64,000 nucleotides of DNA. It comes from Chelydra serpentina (Eukaryota > Chordata > Testudines > Chelydridae). Each line of letters starts with the position of its first letter. The first letter of the stretch is position 1. The position numbers were made by a program, and so were the translations under genes. Of this stretch, positions 24,201 through 39,200 are shown in pieces. The notes under the pieces are model-generated. The model worked only from the letters and a program-made list of their open reading frames with translations. It was not told the DNA's origin and made no database searches. The stretch is taken from positions 10,310,001 to 10,374,000 of the forward strand of contig JBAIAC010000040.1 in NCBI GenBank assembly GCA_037349315.1, given 5' to 3'.

Positions 24201-27200
24201 GGAGCCTGCCTGCCACGTGTGGACCCGCGGTAAGTACCTTGTAGTTCGAACTAAGATACTTCAACTTCAGCTACGTTATTCACGTAGCTGAAGTTGCGTA
24301 TCTTAGTTTGAACTGGGGGGTTAGTGTGGACCAGCCCCTAGTTTACAGCTTCATCATTTTCTTTTCTCTAAGAATGAATGCACATGGTAGCGGTATGTGT
24401 TGGTTCTTGGGTTGCCCTTGATGGATGAATTGAAATTGGGTGCGTTAAGTTCTATGGCAAAAAAAAGAAACCTGCAACTGCTCAGCTGTGCCCTCCACCA
24501 GCAATTCCAGAAAGACGGGGGTGGCTGCAGGTCACCCCCGCTTTGAAAGCGTTTGAACGTGATACACTTGCCAGGATTTGACAGTTAAATTAACACAACA
24601 GGCTGTATGAAATATACATGAACTAATAATCTCCACGATATTTTTACTTTGGGTTTCCAGCCAACACGGGGCTATTTATAGTAGGTTCAATATTGTGTTT
24701 TAATTAGGGATGTACTGAACACGCTAGTAGGGTAATGTGCTTTAAATGCCTTAAAAGGCTGAGTTTTGGTTTAATTTTTTTTTCCCAGTGCAGAGTGGAG
24801 GCTTTGAGCCGAATTCTCATTTACACGAAGGCCTCCTTCACACCACGCTGGTGGAGTGAATTAAAGTTATGCTGGCTTTTATGGCACAGTGTGAATGAGA
24901 ATGTGGCCCTTTGACTGTCTCACAGTCAAGCTGAAGACTGGGAAGTCGTGGAGCTGATTTACCTTGGCGGCTGGAGGCATTTGGGCCGGCAGAATGCTTC
25001 TGTGGAAACATCTCAGGAGGATCCTACACATACTTTTTGAGGTGTAGCAACAGCTCCACTCAGTGTGGCGGGTGGAGGGGTCATGCCCCAATCCAGTAAC
25101 GCCTCCTTCTGGGCACTGAGTGTGTTAACATTTCCCTTGCACTCAGGGAAAGCAAACAGCGGGTTTCAGCCTGCCCCTTTCATCCCTCTGGCCCCTCCAA
25201 TACACAGCCTTTCACAAGGGGCAGTTACAGTCTGTCCCCAGCCATGATCCATCCCATCCTTTACAAAGCCATAGCCCCATGTCCTTGGATTTGGCTGGCA
25301 TTCTGTGTGTCTCTTGACACAAGCTTTCTTCTGGACTTCTGCATTCACCATTGTTGTTTTTTTCTCTACAAATGAAACCATGATTGTGTCCAAAATGGCA
25401 GATAATATTAAAAGTTATTCTCTGCATAATAAAAATGACAATAAGTAGCACATATATTATTTTAAAAATGGAGCTGTATTCTGTAAGGTGTATTACTCAA
25501 GGGATTTCTGCAGGCAAAGGACCCGTATGTTGTATTTTTCTCAGCAAGACGCGATCTGATACAGTGCCTGGTGCTTCTGAATTTCATGCAATAGCTGGTT
25601 TGAAATGTTTTCCTGTCCTCCTCCCTCACAGCCCTCCCACAATTCCCACTAAGCGGAAAATAAATCAGTAATATTTGCAGTAAGATGGTGTCTAATATAG
25701 GCACTATCCCAGCCCTTCCTTGCAGCAGCCTTCCCGGTATCATTGATGCAAAACAAAGGGCATGTTATAATGTACAGTAGAACCTCAGAGTTAAGACCAC
25801 CAGAGTTATGAACTGACCGGTCAACAGCACGCCTCATTTAGAACTGAAAGTACGCAATCAGGCAGCAGCAGAGACAACAACAACAACAAAAGCAAGTACA
25901 GTACAGTGTTAAACGTAAACTGCTAAAGAAAAGGGAAAGCAACATTTTTCTTCAGCACAGTAAAGTTTCAAAGCTGTATTAAGTCAATGCTCAGTTGTAA
26001 ACTTTTGAAAGAACAACCATAACGTTTTGTTCAGAGTTATGAACATTTCAGAGTTACGAACAACCCCCATTCCCGAGGTGTTCATAATGCTGAGGTGCTA
26101 CTGTACTGCTGATATTGCAAAGGGTAAGGTGGGGTGGGATGAGGAACCAGCTGTGTATCAGCCTCACTGGTTCAGAGCACTGCTGAAATGGGTCTGTTTC
26201 ATTGTAATTTTGTTGCATTTAGCAAGTATCTCAAGAAAATTCTGGTCTGCAGGGAGCCTGGTTCATTTTCTACCACCACCACCTCCTCCTCATGTGCGTC
26301 TTCTACTGGTGGTGCTTTGAAATTTCAAAATCAGCTCCCGGCACGCAGTGTTCTGTACTGATCTGTGTCTCAGAGGCATGGCCCGAGGTAGTCTGTAGCC
26401 AGTTGTAACAGGTGTCTGTATACACTAATGCCTCTCCTTGCCAAATTCTCCCACCACCTTTTATATTTACCTCTCCCCACATTCAGAAGAATTGAAGCAC
26501 TTGTACAAGAGCTAGGGGAAAAGGTAAGTACAGGATGAGAAACAATGTAATTCCCTTTCCATTGTGTGATTAAAATAACCTAGAGGGAGAGGGAGCAGGG
26601 TCTGGTAGATAGGTCACTAGGCTGAGAGGCAGCAGATCCTAGGTTCAATTCGTGGCTCCATGACTGACCTGCTCTGGGATCTTGGGTAAGTCACATCACA
26701 TCTCGATGCTTTAGTTTTCCCTTCTATAAAATGGGGCTAGTGATACTTAGCTCTCCTTTGTTCAAGTGCTTTGAGAATCATGGATCCAAGTTAAAAGTGA
26801 TGGATTTGACCCACAGCTTTTCCTAATTATCACAAAAAGCAAGGAAAGCATGTCTGGCTAACGAACTCAATACAAACTTTCCCACAGTTCAAGGTATGAG
26901 GACAATTAGCCCTGTTATGTATGAAAATGTACCTTCCCTATATGCAGACAGGGTGATAAAAAGTCCACAGACCTAAAGAGTCACAGCAGAGCTTGAAGTG
27001 GTCTGTCTAGTTTAAAGAAACCTAAAAGAACTGAATAGTAAACATGGCTTTTGTTCTCCTAGGTCCTCCAGCTCCACCTCAAGATATTACCATACAGGCT
27101 GGGTCCACACCAGCTACTATACAGGTGTCCTGGAAACCACCAACCCTTACATCCACAGGGACCTCCAATGGAGCAAATGTTACTGGCTATGGTGTTTATG

Positions 27201-30200
27201 CAAAAGGCCAAAGGGTGAGCTTTCTTTTGCTTGTTACAGTGATCAGCAGCTATAGATGTGCAGTTAGATTAACAGGTAAAGGCAGAAGTTCAAGGTTTGC
27301 CGAGTTCTTCTGGGTTTCACTGCAGCTATTTTGTCACTTCATTATTTGCCTGGTTTGTAACTTGGCTGTGGCGTTCCTGTATGTAAACTCATCAGGAAGA
27401 CATAGCTGTTCAGACAAGCCTAGCTGAAGTGTTACAGCTGATTGGTGCGAATCGATACAGACCTGCAGTGCTGATTATTGCAGCCAATGGGCAACACTTT
27501 GCAAAAGCATAGGAAGCCTTTCAAGGTGGTGATAGGAGGAAATGTCTTTTCACACTTTTAAGTTGCTTGTTTGTGTGTTCAGGTGGCAGAGGTGATCCTT
27601 CCAACAGCAGAGAACACCTTCGTGGAGCTAATGAGAATACGAAATGTAGAAGCTAAGGAAGTTACCGTGAGAACACTTTCTGCACAAGGGGAATCTGTGG
27701 ACTCTTGCATTGTTGCCATTCCACCTGACCTATTGGTGCCTCCAATCCCTCACCCTCGGACTGCTCCCAAATCGAAGCCATTAGCAAGTGCCGGGGCCCC
27801 AGATACCAAAGATGAACATTTAGGTCCACGTTTAAAAATGGATGAGTCGTGGGAGCAGACTCGTTCAGCTTCCCCCATTCATGGACACACATTGGAGCCG
27901 CCTGCCCCCAACTTTCAAAGCCCGCTTCAAGGAAGGAGGTCTCCCTCGCCTAATCGAATACTCCCTCAGCCGCAAGGCACACCCGTCCCAAACACTGTTG
28001 CTAAAGCCATGGCGAGAGAAGCTGCCCAGCGGGTTGCAGAGAACAACAGGGTAAGGCAAGCTCTTTCTTACACACTGTCATACAGAGCGGCTTGGTTGCA
28101 AATCATTTAGGGAGGAAAAAGGGGTTTAAAAAGTAGATCACCTTTTATATTAAAGTTCCATTTATAAATACTTTATAAAGAGTTAATAACTGATTAATAA
28201 AAAGTTAATCAATTGTTATAGAGTCCATTAGGTCTGTAAATTATTTATAACTATGTCTAATAATAATCTGTAACTCTTTCTACTGATGTGCTTATAAGCA
28301 CCTAGAACATCATATCTGTACATGGACTCTTATGTGAATGAAATCTATTAAATCTAAATCTTACATAATTGATTAAACCTTTTATAAATTCAACACTAAT
28401 ATAAACCGTGACCAAGACCTACTCCGTGGTGTTTGAATGGATACTCTGACCATAAAGCACAGAGAGATTGTAATGTGCTGTCCTTTGATCTCTTGCTGAT
28501 AACCCCAAAGATTCTTAAAAATGGAAATATATTTTTTAAAAATCGGGTTTATTTTTGGCCATTTAGGTTAAACATTTAGCTCCCCTCACTATGTCACTTG
28601 GGCTTCTTACCTCAGTTAAAACAGTCAATAACAAAATACTAAGCCTTCAGCCTCAAGGCTTGGGAACAGAGCCACCTGATCTGCAACAAGAAAAATGTCT
28701 ACGAAAGTTTGACCAACAAAGAGCTGTTCTACATTAAGCCCCTGGAGCTCGCTAATGCTGAGCTCTGGCAGCTCACTAGAGAGAGCAGGTTGCAGAGGTG
28801 CAGGCCCTCTATTCACTGAAATCGCTGTGTTGGTTGCAATTGCAGTCTGAGCGTTAAGCCCCAGGAACAGACATCGAGAGCAGTCTGGTTGAATACAGCA
28901 TCTAAGAACGAGAGTAGTGAGAGGTGACGTTTCATAGCCTGCGTTACATTCTAAAAATGTACACACCCACGCATGCAGGGCTTGTTACATCATCACTGAC
29001 GCATCAAACAACACCAGATGTGAATAGGGAGTGCAGAACACTGTGTTCCTGTCAGTGTGAAGGGATGATTCATTACATTAGATACCAGCTGAAGCTCTGT
29101 AACCCCACAGGCTAGCAGATTCTCTCACTAACCTGTCCCGTCTGATGTGGATCTCCATAGGCTGCTGTTACTTTTGTGGGCAGAATTTGGCCCTTATGCA
29201 ATAGCATCCCTGACGTAAACATCCCTCAAAAGGGCTGAATCAATGCGCTCATCTCGATGGCCAATGAACCACACAAGCAAACCCCTGTAGAGTGAGATGA
29301 GACGGGCACCCCGTAGCTGTTGCTTTCACCTTGCCCTCAAATTAATCTGCCTGGCAGTCGCAGGGCATTGCCCAGTGCAGATGAACTAGACAGTCTCAAA
29401 AATAAACCCACCAAAAAACATTCCTGAAAACATTTGATCATTTCCTATTTCCTACATGGGGCAGTTTCCCAAGACCACAGCTTTTAAAATGTCAGGTGAT
29501 ACTCATATTTAATTAATTTATTTTACTATTAATATCCTTCCTTGAAAGTCCTTGTGAACTAATTAAATTAAGTTATTAGCACAGAGGTATGCTCTGTCTA
29601 GGAATAACTGTGCTTTATTTACCATCCAAACTTGTTCTTTCGAATGGTTTCTTTGTTCTGATGAATACTGTTAAACGATACAATGCTGTAGGGTCTTTGG
29701 GGCAGTCTATCCCCACAAATGCAGCAGGCAATTAAATAAGACCATTTCAGTGTTAAAGCAATAATTAACAGCAGAAGGAGAGTAAAGTGAAGCAATATAG
29801 TTTAGGGGGAAAGGGGATACATTTTTGAATGAGATTTCAAAAACAATGGGCAGTCAGTGAGGCGGCGAGAGCTCACCTAGAGGCTGTTCTGCACAGCAGA
29901 GCGGCAAAGGAGAAGGCTGTCACCCCAGCAGTGGTACAAGAACATACAGGAGGATGAGTGGAGTGATTGGGAATGGGGCAGAGAGAGAGGTTCCCTGAGG
30001 TGGGATGAAACAAGTATTATAGGCCCCAGTTCTGCATTTAAACATATGCTTACGTCCATCTCTGTTCAGCAAAGCATTGAGGGATGTTTCATAGAAGTCA
30101 AAAGATGAACTTGTGCCTATCAGAGAAAAGGGGAACGAGTGCTTACTTTTCAGATTTTTAAAGGTTTTTTAGGCACCTCGGGTACCTGAATATCTTTAAA

Positions 30201-33200
30201 ATCTGGACCTAAATGCTTTGCTGAAACAGGGCCCGGCCCCTAACAACTAAGAGGGTAGTTTAAAACTGCACACTGAAAGCAAACTAAGGCTCTGATTCTG
30301 CAAATGCTTATGCGTGGGCATAACTTGGCCCACCAGAATAAAGTCCTATAGACCTCAGTGTAGCTACTCAGGTCCATAAAGTTAATCATTTGTGTGCAGG
30401 ATTGAGGCGTAAGTCAATTTAGCCCATTGGTTCATATTAACACCAAATATTTTATTTTCTCTTATTTGACCTGCTATACACAACGCGGCAAAAACCTATT
30501 AATGGTATGGTCTCTGGATACCTCATGCAACAAAAGAGACCTTTGAACGCTACGAAATGAATGCAACATGAGAAAAGCCACCTGGGCCAATAGACATTGA
30601 TTAGCCTCCTTTTTCTTGATTTGTTTGTCAAAACAAAAGTGCACAAACCTTATCTGATTGACAGCTGAGCTCAGCTCGCAAGAATGAGATTCTGTCCTAA
30701 ATTTAAATTCTTAAGGGGGGGAAGAAAACAAAAACACCAAACCCAGTTGTATAATGACAAGCAAATTTGGATGCCAATTGCATTACCGCTGATCTTTCTG
30801 AAAAAGCAAATGGCAAATTGGAAAGAAGGGTCCAATGACCTGGACACAAAGATATGTATTAGGGGAGCACAAGTGAGTCTATTTTGGATGGCTCCTGGAA
30901 TGAGCGTAAAATAGATGGAGCAATGGTGATTAGCTGGAGAATGACAGCAGTTTAAGGGAAGGGGGCTGAGAAACTTTTAGTTTTTGCAAAATCACTGATC
31001 TTGAACATGTTTAATTAGATTCACGTTTGGACTAGTCATTAGTAAATCTTCAAAGGTTCAATGCAGGGGACGGGGCAAAAGTTCAGGGGCTAGATTGGGG
31101 CAAGCTGGGGTAAGCCAGCTTCTGCCAGCAACACCTATGGTACATAGTCCTCAGTAGTGAGAAGTCCCCTTTGTACTAGGTGGTGGTGGTGTAAGCCGCT
31201 GGAGCCCCCGTGTATCTCTAACCAGAAAGCTGGATGGTGTGGACTGAGGAGGGCTTGTGGGTCAGCAGGATCTAGTGATTGAGGGTAAAATTCACCTTGG
31301 TGCAGAGGATCAGCACAAGTGCTTATGCCTTCACAATAAGAAAGCTTTAGTGAGGTTTCGGTGGTGCACAGACATTGTGCTGGTCGCCTTCTGCATAGGG
31401 GTGAATTTCACCATCTGTGCATTGCCTAGGCAATTTCTGCCAATGGGACTCCTGTGGGATCCCCTGGAAGAGATTAAACAAAGGATTTAATAGAAATTAA
31501 AAGAAACACCCTCTGTTCTTTCCAAGAGTGAGTGCCCTATGGGTGCAAAGTCCTGTGCTTTTCAGGAAAGTGGCACATGCAAAAGGAGAGATTGTTCTCC
31601 ACTTAGTCCTAACAAACACGAGTCGAGACCCTGACTAGTAATGACCACAGTTAAATTCAGCATCTTCAGGGGCGGAACTCTGGTTTTGTCTTCTCTGAAA
31701 GCATGGTGCCTTCAACATCATATTGAGACGTTTGGTTCAGTAATGACTCAAGGAAGGAGCTCTACCTACTGCATCCCCCACACCATTTCCTGGAACATCT
31801 AGGTGTTCTTTAGAGATTACCCATCCAAGTACCCACCTAGCCTATGCTCACTTAACTCGTGAAATGTGATGGGATTCTAGCACAAGGAGGTACATGCCAG
31901 TGAGTGAGACCACTGAAAGGGCTATGAGTTAAAGGAACCAGAAGTTTATCATAGGAGTTTAAGCCATGGGTATATTTAAATGTGCTCTTGAGGAGTCATA
32001 GAGGCAGCCGACCTGGAATCATTAACATCTCTTTGTTGGCTTGCTGGGAACAATGGAGGTGACGGGGGGTGCCCGCTTTTCTTTACCGTCTTGGTGTTTT
32101 GCCAGATGGAGAGGAGGAGTGTATTTAGCGAACGGAGTAACATGGCGCATTATGCAAACTCAGATGAGGAGGAAGACGGCTACGATTCTCCCAGCATTAA
32201 AAGGAGAGGGGCTTCAGTCGACGATTTCCTAAAAGGCTCAGAGCTTGGAAAGCAGGTAATGAATGTGACCTCGTTAGGTCTGGATGTAGTAGAATTACAT
32301 ACAAAAAGTGCAGAAATCGGTTTTTTACTAACAAATTATGCAGTACAATTGTTCAGTTTTCTTAAATTGTTCAAATGAGCAATTAAGCTGCAAGTAGGTG
32401 CCTCTCTTATATAGCTGAAATATAAACAGGTAATAATCCGTTTGTATTTAATGAACACAGAACAGCTGCCTCACTAAACAGAATTAATCTGTTGAACTGA
32501 GAAACTTTAAAGTGTTAGGGGAAAGGAGTAGGGTATTTTGGCACAGTAGGTGTAGGGTGACCATATGTCCTGATGTTAGGGTCTTTGTCTAATACAGGCA
32601 ACTATAGTCCCCCCCTCCGCCCCCCGGAAATAAAAGTGTACCATTTTTTCACACTTGCTATCTGGTCACCCTTACTGGGTATGACCCTAAGAACCCCTCA
32701 ATGCCAACTGGCAAAGGGTTCACCGTTCCGTAACAGTAACTCCTGAGAGGCCTGACAAACTCACTACTCCCAACATGTTGTTTTCATAGTTAGAGGGTGA
32801 AGTGAGGTCTAATAAAAGCTTATGTCATGCTGGTTCTCATAATCATTGTGAGATATATGTAAGGATGATATTTAAAGAGTTGTGTACATATACTGTTTTA
32901 AAATCTGAATCAAAACAGGGTTGTCAGGCAGGTTTTGACCAGACAGCGGATGCCATACTGTGCACTTATACCCAATTAAAAGCTTTGGGCATAGTCTCAC
33001 TCGACGTGTCTCACTCATGAACTAAATAGAAAGAAATCAAAACAGGCAACCACAAATACAGGTAAAAACGATGTTGTTCAACAGTGGTGTTCCGTTTATA
33101 CTAACGGAGATGAATGCCACGGTCTATATTTCTGTAATTGTGTAACATAATATATGGATTTTTTAAAATTCCATTTGTGATGATATAGATCACATCCCTT

Positions 33201-36200
33201 CCAAATCAAAACAATCACTGGATCTGCCACAGACTTCCGGTGTGACTTTGGGCAAGGCAATTAGGATTTTTAAAGGCTAACTACCATTGAAATAAAAATA
33301 TTCAAGGTTTGCCCTTGACTTCACTGCGACTACTCACTGCCTTAAAGTTAAGGATGTGCATATGTGTTTGCAGGATGGGGGGCCCAAAACACTATGATTT
33401 TTTAAAAGTCTGTTTAAATTGTTTGAGCTGCAATATCTTGTTACATGCCCATTAGATGCTTCAATATTTTGTAATGAATTAATCTATTACCAACATAGAA
33501 TGTAATTGTACAATTATTGCTTACATAAATTTGAGCTAATTGCATTACATGTCTTAACAAGTTCTAACACCTCATTTAGAAGGTTTTCATTAAATAATTG
33601 GTGGGTATTTAACAGACACCTCTGTTATTAAATCAACAGCAGATAAGCATTGGAGATAGTTTGAAAGGTTCCTGCTATGTAACTGTGCAGCTTTTCTCTG
33701 GCAATAACAACCTTTGATAATCTACACAATGTCACAAACGCGGCTCTCAGTTACACAGTGCAGCCCCCAATGAACTCCCTTGTATTGTCTGGGGATAACT
33801 GAGAACAGGGTTTGACTCACTGAAATTGGAAGCAAGACTCCATTGGAATGGCATGGATGAAAGTGAGAGCACCAGACCGAATTCTGGGACTCTTTCATTT
33901 CATAAACTAACAGAAAGCATTAATTCCTGCAGTGGCTTTTATTCTTAAAATTACCCCTCATGTAATATAGCTGAGGGAAACTGAAAACATTCATGGGTTT
34001 GATCCCATTCCCTTGGATAGCAACAAAGTGTTCATAAAGGGCTGGATCTCACAACCCTCAATAATAATAATCCTTAGCTTTTATATATAGACCACAAAGT
34101 ATTTTACAGTGGAAATAAGTATCATTATCTGCATTTTACAATAGGGACATGGAGGCTTAGAGAGAAGTCATTTGCCCAAAGTCATACAGTAGGTCAGCAG
34201 CAGAACTGTGAATAGAACTATAGTCTTCTGCCTCCCAGGCCAGCCCCTGATGTACTGGACCAAGCTGGCTCCCATAAGTAATGAAAGAAGGATCTTGGCA
34301 TTAGTGAACATCTCATACAGCTGAGGCACGTTGTAGAGATACACACTGAGATCTCCCGAACTATCTTCTAGGGATCAAGAGAGTGCAAGTCTGCTGTAAT
34401 ATTTGGAGAGTGAACATATTTTCACTTCAGGGTAATTGCTTACTGCAGACATTTCATTTAATTTCTATTGATGCTAATGCATTATGGAACTATAGGAATT
34501 GATTCTGGTCTACGAAAATTGTTTCTGCTGTAGTATTTCTTCTGGGGAAACAGAGTAACTTCTGCTCCTTGACATTCTAGTATTTCAGTAACTTATTCTC
34601 CAAAAATTCTTTTTCTGATGCAAATAGGTTTGTTCCTGGTAATTGTCTCTACTGCATATAGTACAACTCCCTTGACACTGAGCTATGTAGTTCACATTTG
34701 AATCTGAACATATCTACATGGATCCTAGTCTCTGATCTGGCCCATTATAGAGATACGGGGCTAGATCCTTGTCTAGCGTAAATCAGTGTACACTGGAATA
34801 CACCAGCTGAGGATCTGCCCCATGAAATTCAGATCTGGAGCCAAACTTCGTATTTCAAGTATGTTCAGACCTGGAATTTCTGTTTGGGCCTATCTTTTCC
34901 TGAATTGCTATGCTTCAGACTCAAACTGTATATAAAGATCGGTACTTTTTTGCTGTCCATATTTTGAGAATGGGAAGATTACACCAACAAAGTAGGAAGA
35001 TGTGTTATCGGCTACACTGAGATTTGCATTTTAGTTTTTACGCCCATAATTTTTAAGTGGGCCTCGACTTAATCATTTGCACAGGCAGATGAAACTGCTT
35101 ACACATCTGAAGCACCAGTGTGATTTTGTACAGAAAATTAGATGCCTCTTTTAAAAAATGTACCCCTAGACATAGAATCACTGTAATGTTTGGTTTGTTA
35201 TCTGGACTGTGGATATAAATCATGACACTAGTAAAACAAAACAAGAATTTACCAAAGACAATTAAATTTAACACCAGCAATTCAATAAAATAGCTTTCAT
35301 CCATTCCGTCCATTCCACCTAGTTGAAAACACAGACAACTTAATTTAGTGGAATTAACTCTAGAAGGACTTTAAAATTCTATCAATTCTGCTCCCTAGAT
35401 GCCTGAATAGAATGGGATCATTGATCCTCATCAGCCAGTGAAAATGTACAATATAGAAACATTATGTAAGAACTCAATGGTGCTCTTAAACAGTCACGTG
35501 GGGTTTACTGTTAGATATAGGAAACATCAGATATGACAATGAAGAGTAGCTGACGTGAATTCACGATCTCAGTTAGAGCCTTCACCAGATGGTCAGCCAG
35601 TCCACGGACACATGCAGGGCCTCTGTAAATCAAGGGGCTTTTTTTAATCGGGGTCTCATGAGGTTTGTGGAAGTGCAAGTGTAATGATGCCCCTGGTTGG
35701 GTCATCTGTAGGGACTGAATCCAAGATTTCTAGAACTTAAAGTGTGAGCAAGCTAATAAACCTCTGTATATTATCTAGCCACTTGAGGGCTACTGAGAGT
35801 TGCACCTGGTTAGTGTGGGTTACACAAGGTATTAATGCAATATTCAAGCTGCCAGTTGCTGCCTTGCCCCCCATTTGTGGGGGCACGGTCCCTTCAGATT
35901 TTAAACCTTGCAGCCTTTTTTTCTTTTCTATCCCATCCAATAGCCGCATTACTGCCAGGGTGAGGAGTACAACACGGAGAGCAGTAGGGGCTCCGACTTG
36001 TCCGATATCATGGAGGAAGATGAAGAAGAGCTGTACTCAGAAATGCAGCTGGAGGATGGAGGGAGACGACGAGTCAGTGTAACATCACACAACACACTCA
36101 AGGTAAGAGTGACTTCAGAAAAGGGCAAGCCAAATTCTTCCTTCCTTCCATGCAGTCTGCTGTGGACGTTACAGTTCACAGTGGCCTACAGGCTAGAACT

Positions 36201-39200
36201 GGGATGAATGCTGTTCATCATGTAAAGTCCCCCTTATGACGTCCACTTAATACTCAATTCTCTGGTATTAGCCAAGAGCTTCACATATTGAAGACTGTCC
36301 TTGGGCTGTTATGCAATTATCTGTTTTGCCGCATATTTGCAGGTGCTGCTGTGCGGCAGTATGTTGGACGTGCACCAGACCACTAGAGGTTTTCTGATGT
36401 GTGCATGTGCACATATTGAATGTAAATATCCTGTGGATGTCCTCTCCATATTACTGACCAGGTTTCTGGAACTACCCCCCACAGGATCCTTCTAGTGCAT
36501 GCTAGTAACGGATTTGGGGAGTTTTATTCAGTGCGATATGGATTCCCAATAGCGTGGATAAAGCCCATAGTCATTCATCTTAGTGTCACGATCATTAATG
36601 AGCTTCTGGTGGCAGAGGAGACAATGGCGAACATATGTCAGGAGTGATGTCCCAAACATTGCGTAGGAGGATTCATCCTACAAGGTGATTTTATTCATCT
36701 GATTAGAATACACACTGCAAACACGAAACTTTCCCAACATAGAATTTGTTTTCTGTAATATGACATATAGTAACTGCCTCCTACGTGTATACCGTTAACA
36801 TGCTAAGATGCTGCTTCTTAACAAGCTATATGACTGAAACTATACAGAAACCTACAGGTTGTCCTTCCCACAACCAAAATGCCATGTTACTAAAGAACAT
36901 GCTATACCCTTATGCAAAGTACATACATAGGGATATTGTAACCATTGCTATAACTGCTTCTATATATTTTATACACAGACTTGTGATTTTATGCAGCTTA
37001 TAAAGAGATACTGTCAAGTACATTTTCAGAAAAAAAATCTTTCATTCTCCTGTTTAGTATTCTTGTAAAAGCTTGAAAATGAAATGGCTCTGACTGCCAC
37101 TAGGCAAACACTGAATTATCCCTAGACCTCTCTGGTTCTTTATCAATCAGTAGCATATTTACTACTACTTTTTACATCCGCATTAACAGTACTGTCAGCC
37201 CAACTCTAAACACATGGGCCAGGTCCTCATCTGGGGTAAATCACCATAGCTATGTTAAAGTCAGTGGGTATATGCTGATTAATGCAATCTGAGGATCTGC
37301 CTCAAGGTTCATTGTTAACATCTGGTTGTTTGAATGGCTATGCAGAAGCAGAATTTAATCCACATAAATTTAGGGCAGAGGGAGTAAATTAGAATTTGGA
37401 GGACACTCACCACTGCATTTATTACTATATTACTTTAAGTTTTAGATCAGGTTCTAGAACTAAAATACTTGACAGTGTCCCTGTTTTGCTAGATCCAATT
37501 CAGCTTTGCAGCTGCTGTAATTAAAAAAGAAACAAAAAACACATTAAGCAAATTGAACTCTTTCAAATGCATATGCAATTTGCATTTGAAAGTACACCAA
37601 CCTATGCCCTTTGAGCTATGATTGCAGACAGCTGACATTCAGTATTTTCTGTACCAAGTTAATAGATACCCTCATGCAAAAGGAAAGTGTACCAGATGCA
37701 TGACTCACTTTACTGTGTGGTTATTGTTCCCTTCAGTTGCTCTCCAGATAAAGGCTGATGTGTAATCTAGGAGTAGATCCAAACTTGAATACCAGGTCGG
37801 CACATCCATGAAACTTGAGGATGTTTGGAGTCTGATCAAAACTATTCCTAATGCATATTTATTTATATTTTTTCCATATTTATGGCACCTTTTCAAAAAA
37901 GCTCTGGGAACATGATAGACAATTAAAAAGTGTATTCAAAAATAATTCACACAAATACAGTAGAACCTCAGAGTTAGGAAGACCTCGGGAATGGGGGTTG
38001 TTCATAACTCAGAAATGTTCCTTCACTCTGAACAAAACGTTATGGTTGTTCTTTTTGAATATTGTCTTCATACAGCTTTGAAACTTTACTATGCAGAAGA
38101 AAAATGCTGCTTTCCCTTTATTTTTTTAGTAGTTTACGTTTAACACAGCACTGTACTATATTTGCTTCTTTTTTTTTTGGTCTTTGCTGCTGCCTTGTTG
38201 CGTACTTCTGGTTCCAAATGAAGTGTGTGGTTGACTGATCAGTTCATAATTCTGGTGTTTGTAACTCTCCGGTTCTACTGTAGTGTCAAAAATTAACTCC
38301 TTAAAAACTCCCTAGCCTTTGAAGAAAAATAAAGCAAAAGCCAGCTCAATCTGTCTGCTCAGAGACAGCCTGAGCAACGGGCTTGGTAATGTCCCTGGAA
38401 TGTCAGCAAACTCATGCTCTGTTGGACCAAAGGGGAAGGAGAATTCCAAAGTCACTAAGAAGATCCTGCCCTCGCTACCCACATGTATGAATCCAGGCAC
38501 TGTCTGCTCAGAAGTCCCAAGCTGATTGCTATCATTGGAGTAAAGCACAGAGAGGGGTGGTCTCCATGACCCAAATAGCTAAGGGCTCCATAGAGCAAAG
38601 CCAACACCTCTTTTCTCATTAATTTGGATAGCCCAGCATCTGCTTCAGAGTCCCAGAGAGACACGTTTGCATAGGATCCTTCAATTACATTATTCCTCAG
38701 TTTTTGTAAGCCTAACATAAAATGTGTCTTTTACTTCATTTATCTAAGCTGTTCAGATTTTATCCATCCATTGTAGTTCTTACTTATATCTAGTATGGAC
38801 TGAGACTTATATTTGGGTCCTGTAACAGGTTGCTTGTCAAGTAAGAATTTTATTAAGCAGATTTAGGATGACAGACCCAGTGTGGACCAATGGCTGCAGG
38901 TAGCCTCCAGTTCTCAGGGTCTTTTTTGTGGAAGCCAAGCTTAAAGAGGGTGCAATTTTTATGAGGTTGTGGAGGGCACAAGAACTCCTGTTTTGACATT
39001 TGCAGGGAGCCCGGTATAACTTCATACTCGCTCTGAGTTTGCTGTCTTCGGGCAGGATGGCATTGTGGAGTTTCTTGTTAATCACCTAGGATGCTTTAAC
39101 AGGTGCAAAGCAGGAGAGGAAACTCTGCTGTAGAAAGCTTCCCAAGATATGCTCCACAGATGAAAACAATCTCAGCTTGGCATAGAGCACAAAGAACACT

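Larger units (their letters stand above)
14359..27062 (+). other. RIMBP2: Intron 4 (12.7 kb)
   Basis: The largest intron in the window. Identified contents are MIR-like sequence at 15585-15745, a MITE at 17566-17830, a CR1 fragment at 21180-21500, a decayed Harbinger element at 21757-22918, a MITE at 24043-24337, a Tigger-like element at 25775-26103 and a MIR at 26590-26790. A GC-rich stretch with C-runs at 16560-17170 and a CCCT run near 19783-19797 remain unassigned. No exon of RIMBP2 is expected here, since exons 4 and 5 are contiguous in the protein. Confidence 0.8.
32256..35943 (+). other. RIMBP2: Intron 7
   Basis: Contains a small inverted-repeat MITE at 32553-32674, a MIR fragment at 33217-33262, an antisense MIR at 34065-34270 and a palindromic repeat fragment at 34757-34822. 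No other feature seen. Confidence 0.75.
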
